A stretch of DNA of 10,964 bases from the NCBI GenBank assembly GCA_902805995.1, contig CADCUU010000462.1, positions 1 through 10,964 on the forward strand. The letters are read 5' to 3'. This DNA comes from an uncultured Rubellimicrobium sp. Its GTDB lineage: Bacteria; Pseudomonadota; Alphaproteobacteria; Rhodobacterales; Rhodobacteraceae. Shown here piece after piece: positions 5,538 through 10,964 of the stretch; position 1 is the stretch's first letter; the number at the start of each line of letters is the position of its first letter. The notes under the pieces are model-generated. The model ran no database searches. It worked only from the letters and a program-made list of their open reading frames with translations, and was not told where the DNA came from. A program made the position numbers and the translations under genes.

Positions 5538-6550
5538 CAGCCCCGTCCGCGCCGCCCGCCGCGCCGCGCCGAGGGCTGGTCCTCCCCGGTCCCGTCACTG
5601 GCCGAGGAGAAGCCGCCGAGCCGCTCCGCGATCACCTCGAGCGCCGGCCGATCACCGCGTGGACGGGTCTCCAGCGCCTCGCGCATGACCTTCAAATGGT
5701 CGGGCCGGGTCCCGCAGCAGCCGCCAATGATGGTCGCCCCGGCGTCGCGGGCCAGCACGGCGTATTCGCCCATCAGCTCGGGCGTGCCGTCGTAATGGAT
5801 ATGCCCGTCGTGGTAGCGCGGGATCCCTGCATTGCCCTTGGCGATGATCGGCCGCTCCGGCCCCGCCGCGGCAAAGCCCAGCACCGTCCGCAGGAGGTCC
5901 GACGCCCCGACGCCGCAGTTTGCACCAAAGGCCAGGGGTTGGCTGGGCAGCTTGCCCACCATCTTGACCATCTCGGCCGAGGTCAGGCCCATCATTGTCC
6001 GGCCCGCCGTGTCGAAGCTCATGGTGCCGCACCAGGGCATCCCGGCGAGGGCAAAGGCTTCGGCCGCGGCCCTGAACTCCTCGGCGGCGCTGATCGTCTC
6101 GACCCAGAGCACGTCGGCGCCACCTTCCTTGAGGCCTTCCGCCTGCTCGTGGAACATTTCCACGGCGCTTTCGTGGGTCAGGGTGCCCATGGGCGACATG
6201 ATCTCTCCGGTGGGGCCCACGTCGCCTGCCACGACGACCGGCCGCCCGGCCTTGTCGGCCACCTCTCGCCCGATCTCGGCCGCGATGCGGTTCAGCTCCC
6301 GGACGCGTCCCTGTGCGCCATGCAGCTTGAGCCGCGAGGCGTTGGCGCCGAAGCTGTTGGTGAGGAACAGATCGCTCCCCGCATCCACCCAGCCCTGGTA
6401 CAGCGCGCGGATGCGCTCAGGATGATCCACGTTCCACATCTCGGGCGCGTCGCCCGCGGTCAGGCCCATGTTGAACAGGTTCGTCCCCGTCGCGCCATCC
6501 GTGAGGAGCCAGTCGCGGGTTTCGAGCAGGCGGGACAGGGCGTCAGTCAT
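5537..6550 (-). CDS. bmt: Homocysteine S-methyltransferase (Bmt family), methyl-acceptor module of a split methionine synthase
   Basis: This zinc enzyme moves a methyl group to homocysteine to make methionine. The 337-residue barrel has DGATGT at 18-23, LTNSFGAN at 63-70, GDVGPTGE at 109-116, and the three zinc-binding cysteines C212 (GANCGVG) and C278-C279 (GGCCGT). It is usually named betaine-homocysteine methyltransferase. In roseobacters, however, genes of this type have been assigned as the homocysteine half of a methionine synthase split into separate proteins. The corrinoid protein at 3283-3978, about 1.6 kb away on the same strand, fits that reading. The C-terminus (about 315-337) is an acidic linker followed by an Arg/Gly-rich tail ([10 protein letters not shown]) outside the catalytic fold. 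The ATG at 6550 is preceded by GAGG with a spacing of nine bases. Methyl donor specificity cannot be decided from the sequence. Confidence 0.9.
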   Translation of the reverse strand: MTDALSRLLETRDWLLTDGATGTNLFNMGLTAGDAPEMWNVDHPERIRALYQGWVDAGSDLFLTNSFGANASRLKLHGAQGRVRELNRIAAEIGREVADKAGRPVVVAGDVGPTGEIMSPMGTLTHESAVEMFHEQAEGLKEGGADVLWVETISAAEEFRAAAEAFALAGMPWCGTMSFDTAGRTMMGLTSAEMVKMVGKLPSQPLAFGANCGVGASDLLRTVLGFAAAGPERPIIAKGNAGIPRYHDGHIHYDGTPELMGEYAVLARDAGATIIGGCCGTRPDHLKVMREALETRPRGDRPALEVIAERLGGFSSASDGTGEDQPSARRGGRRGRG

Positions 6551-6852
6551 GGGTCAAACCTCTGAGCGCAGGACCCCGCGACAGGCGGGCTCCGGATGGC
6601 GGTGGCGCGGCCCGCGCATCGCATGGGAGGGCTGCGGGTTCAAACGCAAAATGGTCGCGCAGGTGCGGCCCGATGCCGGCCCGACGCCTGGGGCCGCGCG
6701 GCGGCCCTTCACCTGGCGAGCGCCGCGGTCCACGTCACAGGTACCGTCCCCCATGGAAGCCCATCGAGGAAACCCTCGAGACGTGGGGGCAGGGCGCCAG
6801 CCAAGGATCTGCCTGTACATGGCAACCCTTGGACCTCAGCCCCCGCCAGCCC
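6551..6852. other. 302-base stretch without a convincing gene
   Basis: This gap lies between the methyltransferase gene and DUF1476, both read leftward. It presumably holds the promoter and leader of the methyltransferase gene. Visible are an imperfect palindrome at 6801-6832 (CCAAGG and CCTTGG outer arms, TGCC and GGCA inner arms), and a small TGCG-CGCA stem near 6633-6648 beside the most AT-rich spot. Short open frames cross it, but none has a ribosome binding site or a recognisable product. I looked for a cobalamin riboswitch and SAM or SAH riboswitch cores and did not find one, but distant variants could escape reading by eye. Confidence 0.5.
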
Positions 6853-6861
6853 TCAGGGGGC
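6839..6861 (-). terminator. Weak GC hairpin at the end of the DUF1476 gene
   Basis: GCCCCC (6839-6844) and GGGGGC (6856-6861) pair in a six-base stem with an 11-base loop; the stem begins inside the last coding bases and ends after the TGA at 6853-6855. No T run follows on the minus strand. It could slow transcription or be chance in GC-rich DNA. Confidence 0.25.
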
Positions 6862-7170
6862 CTCGGTCATGAGTTGAACCTTGGCCTCGGACATGAGCGA
6901 GGTCATCTTCGCACGGATCGCGGCGTCGTCCACGCGCCCGCCAAGATCGGCCCGGACCTTCTGGAACACGTCCTCGTCCCCGGCCTCGCGGAAGTCGGCC
7001 TGCACGACTTCCCGGGCATAGGCTTCGGCTTCATCACCCGACTTGCCGGCGACACCGGCGGCCCACAGCCCGAGCAGCCGGTTGCGGCGCGCCTCGGCCT
7101 TGAACTGCATCTCGGCGTCGTGGGCGAACTTGGCCTCGAAGGCGTGTTCACGGTCGTCGAAGGTGGTCAT
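6853..7170 (-). CDS. DUF1476 protein, F1-ATPase zeta (inhibitor) subunit family
   Basis: This 105-residue helical protein belongs to DUF1476. The family includes the zeta subunit of Paracoccus denitrificans, a natural inhibitor that binds the F1 part of the alphaproteobacterial ATP synthase and blocks ATP hydrolysis. Typical features are the N-terminal [17 protein letters not shown], then [15 protein letters not shown], an acidic middle ([19 protein letters not shown]), and a C-terminal helix starting KVRADL. The full length is normal and no segment is missing. AGGGG lies seven to eight bases upstream of the ATG at 7170. It is divergent from purC across 156 bases, and no atp genes are present, so its control is likely separate from the ATP synthase operon. 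Whether this copy inhibits the enzyme in this organism is inferred from the family. Confidence 0.9.
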   Translation of the reverse strand: MTTFDDREHAFEAKFAHDAEMQFKAEARRNRLLGLWAAGVAGKSGDEAEAYAREVVQADFREAGDEDVFQKVRADLGGRVDDAAIRAKMTSLMSEAKVQLMTEAP

Positions 7171-7243
7171 GGGCGGTCCCCTGGCTTGCTTTGCAGGCCT
7201 CTGCGGGACCCGCTTCCCCTTGTCGATATGACGGCGGGGTGGC

Positions 7244-7272
7244 TTGCCCGCAAGGGGGGGTTGCCGTATGAC
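7244..7272 (+). promoter_or_regulatory. Candidate purC promoter inside the inverted repeat
   Basis: TTGCCC (7244-7249) and TATGAC (7267-7272, four of six to TATAAT) are separated by exactly 17 bases, with the -10 in the loop of the inverted repeat. The start of transcription would be near 7279. TATGAC also occurs at 7227-7232, exactly 40 bases earlier. On the opposite strand, TTGCGG (7248-7253) and TCATAT (7226-7231) form a weak candidate for DUF1476. Both are by-eye matches. Confidence 0.3.
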
Positions 7273-7295
7273 CCGCGCAACCCCCCTTTGCGGGC
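7246..7295. repeat. 19-bp inverted repeat upstream of purC
   Basis: The left arm GCCCGCAAGGGGGGGTTGC (7246-7264) and right arm GCAACCCCCCTTTGCGGGC (7277-7295) pair at 18 of 19 positions; the one mismatch would be a G-U pair in RNA. The loop is 12 bases. It ends 31 bases before the purC ATG and has no T run after it. It may be an operator across the purC/DUF1476 promoters or a hairpin in a leader RNA. Confidence 0.75.
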
Positions 7296-7326
7296 CGGAC
7301 CCGAACCCGCCGCCCGAGGAGCCAGC

Positions 7327-8088
7327 ATGGCACGTCGCAAGAAGATCTACGAAGGCAAGGCGAAGATCCTCTACGAGGGCCCGGAGCCAGGCACGCTAGT
7401 GCAGTACTTCAAGGACGACGCGACCGCAGGCAACGGCGCCAAGAAAGAAGTGTTCGAGGGCAAGGGCGTCCTGAACAACCGCATGTCCGAATTCTTCATG
7501 GAAGGGCTCAACCGGATCGGCGTACCCACGCATTTCATTCGCCGCCTCAACATGCGCGAGCAGCTCGTGCGGCAGGTGGAGATCATCCCGCTCGAGGTGA
7601 TCGTCCGCAACTTCGCCGCAGGATCCATGGCGCAGCGCCTCGGCCTCGACGAAGGGCACCAGCTTCCGCGTCCGATCGTCGAGTTCTGCTACAAGGACGA
7701 CCGCCTGGGCGACCCCCTTGTCCCCGAGGAATACATCATCGCTTTCGGCTGGGCCGCGCAGCAGGACCTCGACGATATCGTGGCGCTCGCCCTGAGGGTG
7801 AACGACTTCCTGTCGGGCGTCTTCCACGGCGTCGGCATCAAGCTCGTGGACTTCAAGATCGAGATCGGGCGCATCTGGGACGGCGACTTCGCCCGCCTCG
7901 TCATAGCCGACGAGATCAGCCCCGACTCCTGCCGCCTCTGGGACATCGAGACGGGCCGCAAGCTCGACAAGGACGTGTTCCGCAAGGACCTGGGCTCCCT
8001 CACCGAAGCCTATACCGAGGTCGCCCGCCGCCTGGGCGTCCTGCCGTCGAACGTCACCCACCGCCCCAAGCCCACGTTGATCAACTGA
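7327..8088 (+). CDS. purC: SAICAR synthetase
   Basis: PurC joins CAIR and aspartate with ATP to make SAICAR in de novo purine synthesis in the cytosol. The 253-residue protein has the ATP-binding start KIYEGKAK (6-13), [10 protein letters not shown] (91-100), [11 protein letters not shown] (172-182) and [12 protein letters not shown] from residue 195, which is the family's signature set in the right order and spacing. The ATG at 7327 follows GAGGAG with a spacing of six bases. The frame is open far upstream, but the family N-terminus begins here. The stop TGA shares its A with the ATG of purS (TGATG), so translation of the two is probably coupled. The inverted repeat just upstream is the likely site of control. 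Confidence 0.97.
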   Translation: MARRKKIYEGKAKILYEGPEPGTLVQYFKDDATAGNGAKKEVFEGKGVLNNRMSEFFMEGLNRIGVPTHFIRRLNMREQLVRQVEIIPLEVIVRNFAAGSMAQRLGLDEGHQLPRPIVEFCYKDDRLGDPLVPEEYIIAFGWAAQQDLDDIVALALRVNDFLSGVFHGVGIKLVDFKIEIGRIWDGDFARLVIADEISPDSCRLWDIETGRKLDKDVFRKDLGSLTEAYTEVARRLGVLPSNVTHRPKPTLIN

Positions 8089-8327
8089 TGCGCGCAACCG
8101 TCACTGTCATGCTGAAGAACGGCGTCCTCGACCCTCAGGGCGAGGCTGTCCGTCGTGCCCTGGGCTCCCTCGGCTTCGGGGGGGTGGACGGCGTCCGCCA
8201 AGGCAAGGTGATCGAACTTGACCTCGCCCAGACCGATCGCGCCGCTGCCGAGGCCGAGGTTCGCCAGATGTGCGAGAAGCTCCTCGCCAACACGGTGATC
8301 GAAAGCTACCGGGTCGAGATCGCCTGA
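8088..8327 (+). CDS. purS: FGAM synthase subunit PurS
   Basis: PurS is the small structural subunit of the three-part phosphoribosylformylglycinamidine synthase, which it forms with PurQ and PurL; it helps pass ammonia from PurQ to PurL. The 79-residue product shows the family's two-part fold: VTVMLKNGVLDPQGEAVRRA at 5-24, then LGFGGVDGVRQGKVIELDL and the C-terminal CEKLLANTVIESYRVEI. Its start overlaps the purC stop by one base, and its own stop overlaps the start of the dehydrogenase gene in the same TGATG manner. PurQ is encoded 1.1 kb downstream rather than next to it, because of that inserted gene. Confidence 0.95.
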   Translation: MRATVTVMLKNGVLDPQGEAVRRALGSLGFGGVDGVRQGKVIELDLAQTDRAAAEAEVRQMCEKLLANTVIESYRVEIA

Positions 8328-9364
8328 TGCGGGCCGCGGTGCTCGAGGCGTTCCGCGCGCCTCTCGCCATCGCGGACCTGCCCGAGCCCGCCTGTCCCGA
8401 GGACGGCGTCGTGCTCCGCCTTCTCGCCTGCGGCGTCTGCCGGTCCGATTGGCACGGCTGGGCCGGAGAGCACAAGCTCGTGCGGCCCGGCCATGTGCTG
8501 GGCCACGAATACTGCGGCGTGGTGGTCGAGGCCGGGCCCCGTTCGCAGTGGAGCCTGGGCGACCGGCTTATCGCTCCCTTCATCCTGTCCTGTGGCCGCT
8601 GCCCCGCCTGCCGGTCTGGCGAAAGCACGACCTGCGTGGATCAAGTGATCCCCGGCTTCTCGACGCAGGGCGCCTTTGCGGAATTCGTGGCCGTCCCCCG
8701 TGACCACAACCTCGTGCGGCTGCCGGAGGATCTGTCGCCGGCGCTCGCCGCGGGCCTCGGCTGCCGGGTGACGACGGCGTGGCACGCTTTGACTGGCCGC
8801 GCGGGGCTCAAGTCCGGCGAATGGCTTGCGGTCCATGGCACGGGCGGGATCGGCCTCGCGGCGGTGATCCTGGGGCGCGCCATGGGGGCCCGCGTGATCG
8901 CGGTGGATGTGGTTCCCGAAAAACTCGCCCAGGCGCAGGAGCTGGGGGCCGAAGCTGCCGTGGATGCGAGGGCAGGGGACGCCGCCCAGACGATCCGCGA
9001 CCTCACGAACGGCGGCGCGCATGTGAGCCTGGAAGCCCTGGGCGCCAAGGCCACGCTGAACGCGTCGCTCCGCTGCCTGCGCCCGCTGGGGCGCCACATT
9101 CAGGTCGGCCTGCCCTCGATTCATGAAGCGCAGATGGAGATCGACGTGATGGCCGTCTATTCCGGCCAGCTCGCCCTGTTCGGATCGCGCGGCATGCCTG
9201 CGTGGCGATACCCGTCGCTCCTGGGCCTTATCGAGGCCGGGCGCGTGGACCTGTCGCCGCTCGTGTCACGCCATATCGGCCTGTCGGGCGTGTCCGCCGA
9301 ACTCGCAGCGATGGACGGGCCCACGCCCCCCGGCACCGCCGTGGTCACGGAGTTTCGCTCTTGA
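8327..9364 (+). CDS. Zinc-dependent alcohol dehydrogenase family protein (MDR superfamily)
   Basis: A cytosolic oxidoreductase of the medium-chain dehydrogenase/reductase superfamily, 345 residues. Catalytic zinc ligands are C38 (ACGVCRSDWHGW), H60-E61 (GHEYCG) and probably C146 (GLGCRVTTAW). The structural zinc site is complete: C89, C92, C95 and C103. The Rossmann loop GTGGIG is at 171-176, and Asp194 at the end of the second strand (VIAVDVVPEK) suggests NAD rather than NADP. The substrate cannot be told from sequence. The start at 8327 overlaps the purS stop (TGATG) and gives the family N-terminus MRAAVLEAF; an in-frame start 19 codons earlier lies within purS and is unlikely. It is embedded between purS and purQ, so it is probably co-transcribed with purine genes, with no obvious metabolic reason. 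Confidence 0.92.
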   Translation: MRAAVLEAFRAPLAIADLPEPACPEDGVVLRLLACGVCRSDWHGWAGEHKLVRPGHVLGHEYCGVVVEAGPRSQWSLGDRLIAPFILSCGRCPACRSGESTTCVDQVIPGFSTQGAFAEFVAVPRDHNLVRLPEDLSPALAAGLGCRVTTAWHALTGRAGLKSGEWLAVHGTGGIGLAAVILGRAMGARVIAVDVVPEKLAQAQELGAEAAVDARAGDAAQTIRDLTNGGAHVSLEALGAKATLNASLRCLRPLGRHIQVGLPSIHEAQMEIDVMAVYSGQLALFGSRGMPAWRYPSLLGLIEAGRVDLSPLVSRHIGLSGVSAELAAMDGPTPPGTAVVTEFRS

Positions 9365-9380
9365 GCCGTCCCGCGCCCGG

Positions 9381-9410
9381 TTGACGCCCAGCCGTCATCG
9401 GGTGTTAACG
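9381..9410 (+). promoter_or_regulatory. Possible promoter for purQ
   Basis: The 72-base gap before purQ contains TTGACG (9381-9386, five of six), followed after 17-18 bases by GTTAAC or TTAACG, which are poor -10 matches. The gap is longer than at the two upstream junctions, so purQ may have its own promoter as well as read-through. The ribosome binding site GAGGAG at 9424-9429 is clear. Confidence 0.3.
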
Positions 9411-9436
9411 CCCCTGCCTATCCGAGGAGTCCGCCC

Positions 9437-10105
9437 ATGAAGGCCGCCGTCGTCGTCTTTCCCGGTTCCAACTGCGACCGCGACCTTGCCGTCGCTCTGC
9501 GGAACGCAGGCGCCGAGGTCACGATGGCATGGCACAAGGACGACGCGCTGCCTCCGGGCACCGACCTCGTCGCCGTTCCGGGTGGCTTCTCCTTCGGCGA
9601 CTACCTCCGCTGCGGCGCCATCGCCGGGCAGTCCCCCATCGCCGCGGCGGTCAAGTCGCATGCCAAGCGCGGCGGCTATGTCCTGGGCGTCTGCAACGGC
9701 TTTCAGGTCCTGACGGAGATGCACCTCCTCCCGGGCGCGCTGATGCGCAACGCGGGCCTCAAGTTCATCTGCCGGACCGCGGCCCTGCGCGTGGCGACGG
9801 CCGACAGCCCCTTCACCCACGGCTACGCCAAGGGGGACACTGTCCATTTCCCCATCGCCCACCACGACGGCAACTACTTCGCCGACGAGGATACGCTGCA
9901 GCGCCTCCAGGGCGAGGACCGGATCGCCTTTACCTACGCCGATCCAGTGAACGGCTCCGTGCTCGACATCGCGGGCATCCTGTCCGACAACCGACGCGTC
10001 CTCGGGATGATGCCGCATCCCGAACGCGCGGCCGAACCTGCGCACGGAAATACCGATGGGCAGGCGCTTTTCCGCGGGCTGCTCGATCAACTCGCGACGG
10101 CCTGA
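9437..10105 (+). CDS. purQ: FGAM synthase glutaminase subunit PurQ
   Basis: PurQ is the class I glutamine amidotransferase subunit of the PurSQL complex; it releases ammonia from glutamine for formation of FGAM. The 222-residue protein starts with the family motif [12 protein letters not shown] (5-16), then [16 protein letters not shown] (47-62). The catalytic triad is Cys86 (GVCNGFQ), His193 and Glu195 (MMPHPER). The ATG at 9437 has GAGGAG seven bases upstream. The length is normal. It is separated from its partner subunit gene purS by the alcohol dehydrogenase gene. purL does not follow; the next gene is a sensor kinase that starts 47 bases after the purQ stop. Confidence 0.97.
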   Translation: MKAAVVVFPGSNCDRDLAVALRNAGAEVTMAWHKDDALPPGTDLVAVPGGFSFGDYLRCGAIAGQSPIAAAVKSHAKRGGYVLGVCNGFQVLTEMHLLPGALMRNAGLKFICRTAALRVATADSPFTHGYAKGDTVHFPIAHHDGNYFADEDTLQRLQGEDRIAFTYADPVNGSVLDIAGILSDNRRVLGMMPHPERAAEPAHGNTDGQALFRGLLDQLATA

Positions 10106-10152
10106 CCGCCCCTTCCTTGAGCGTTGCGGCGACGCGGCGTAAGACCGGCGCA

Positions 10153-10964
10153 TGACCACCGCCGTCCGAGAGTTCCTGCCTTCCACGCCCGGCCGCTCCT
10201 GGTGGCCGCGCATCGCCCTCGCGATGTTCGTGCTGGCCGCCGTGTCGATCATCTGGGTCACCAACCAGGTCCTGACGCAGCGCTTCACCGAAACGGTCCG
10301 CAGCCGGGCCGAGGTGCGCTACACGCTTTACGTCGGCCAGCTCGTCTCCGAACTTCAGCGCAACTCCATTGTCCCCCAGCTCCTCGTTCGCGACCCGGAG
10401 TTGATTCAGGCTCTTCAGATCCGGGATTTCTCGCGCTCCACCATCCGGCTCCTGAGCCTCGTGGAGGAGATCGGTGCTGCCTCGATCATGCTTTATGACC
10501 GCGACGGTCGCGTGGTCGCCGCGACAGAACGGCGGCGCTTGGGGGAGAACCACGGCGGGGCCGACTACATCACCTCGGCCCTGCATTCGAACGCCACCGT
10601 TTTCACCGCCCTCGCAGAACCGAGCGGCGCCTACAGCTTCCTCTACTCCCGGCGCCTGGAGGAGGGGGGCGAGACCCTTGGCATCATCACCGTGGAGGTG
10701 GACCTCGCACGGTTGGAGCAGAGCTGGGCCGGGACCCAGGACGCCGTGATGGTTACCGACGGTCAGGGGAGGGTTGTCCTCGCGACCGAACGGCGGTGGC
10801 GCGGCCTGACGGAGGAGGCGGCCATCGAGCGCGCCTCCGCCCCCACCTCGATCGAACGGGCGCTGCGCGTCACGCAGGACTGGGCCCTGCTGCCCCCTGA
10901 CGCCTATCTGAGCGGCGAAGCGGTGATGCGGCGCGAGCTGCGCATTCCCTTCCAAGGCTGGCGG
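10153..10964 (+). CDS. Sensor histidine kinase, DctB-like, N-terminal part
   Basis: This is the first 270 codons of a membrane sensor kinase, open to the window edge. A basic, aromatic N-terminus (GRSWWPR) leads into one membrane helix at about residues 20-37 (IALAMFVLAAVSIIWV). A long periplasmic region of double-Cache type follows: RSRAEVRYTLYVGQL, SIMLYDRDGRVVAATERRRLGEN, YITSALHSNATVFTAL, LGIITVEVDLARLE, and a second VMVTDGQGRVVLATERRW. Repeated D-x-x-G-R-V-V-x-A-T-E-R segments mark the two Cache subdomains. DctB proteins sense C4-dicarboxylates and act on the regulator DctD, but the ligand here is unknown. The second membrane helix, the kinase domain and any partner regulator lie beyond the window. 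The ribosome binding site before the ATG is weak. Kinase identity is inferred from the sensor part only. Confidence 0.75.

Noticed and set aside
4970..6565. Long plus-strand open frame across the end of the radical SAM gene and the methyltransferase gene
   Set aside because: It is out of frame with the radical SAM gene and antisense to the methyltransferase; no ribosome binding site or recognisable domain.
6630..6655. GGTTCAAA motif resembling a tRNA T-loop
   Set aside because: The five-base T stem does not form and no acceptor, D or anticodon arm was found around it.
6554..6820. 88-residue minus-strand frame in the methyltransferase upstream region
   Set aside because: No ribosome binding site, an Arg/Pro-rich composition typical of random GC-rich frames, and no recognisable motif.

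Overview
The window looks like chromosomal DNA of a high-GC alphaproteobacterium, most likely of the order Rhodobacterales (Roseobacter/Rhodobacter group). The evidence is the gene set and its order (purN-rnd-sufE; DUF1476 divergent from purC-purS; a corrinoid protein and a homocysteine methyltransferase of the roseobacter split methionine-synthase type), very high GC at third codon positions, and an alphaproteobacterial-type LexA box (GTTC-N7-GTTC). No rRNA, tRNA, CRISPR, insertion sequence or prophage signature was seen. This is core-genome-like DNA, with most of the interest in how the genes are partitioned and regulated.

Layout, left to right. (1) 1-1976, plus strand: the 3' end of purN, then rnd (RNase D) and sufE. 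(2) 2101-3978, minus strand: a stand-alone corrinoid (B12-binding) protein, a small two-helix membrane protein, a stretch of about 330 bases that may hold a decayed reading frame, and a DUF1638 protein. (3) 4134-5219, plus strand: a PA0069-type radical SAM protein related to spore photoproduct lyase. Its probable leaderless promoter has a perfect LexA box between the -35 and -10 elements. (4) 5201-6550, minus strand: a small unknown gene that overlaps the radical SAM gene tail to tail, and a homocysteine S-methyltransferase of the Bmt family, preceded by about 300 bases without a convincing gene. (5) 6853-7170, minus strand: DUF1476, the zeta inhibitor subunit family of the alphaproteobacterial F1-ATPase. 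(6) 7327-10105, plus strand: purC-purS-(zinc alcohol dehydrogenase)-purQ. The first three genes are joined by TGATG stop/start overlaps, and a 19-bp inverted repeat lies just upstream of purC. (7) 10153 to the end, plus strand: the 5' part of a DctB-like sensor histidine kinase.

How the genes fit together. purN, purC, purS and purQ belong to de novo purine synthesis; PurS and PurQ are subunits of the three-part FGAM synthase whose large subunit PurL is not here. The Bmt-family methyltransferase and the corrinoid protein are best read as two separate modules of a split cobalamin-dependent methionine synthase. The methyl-tetrahydrofolate module and the reactivation module must lie elsewhere. 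DUF1638 is a plausible accessory by association only.

The strongest unexpected signals are the LexA box inside a leaderless promoter of the radical SAM gene, the dehydrogenase gene placed between purS and purQ, and the large inverted repeat that overlaps the probable purC promoter. All calls rest on reading the sequence and on remembered family knowledge; no searches were run.
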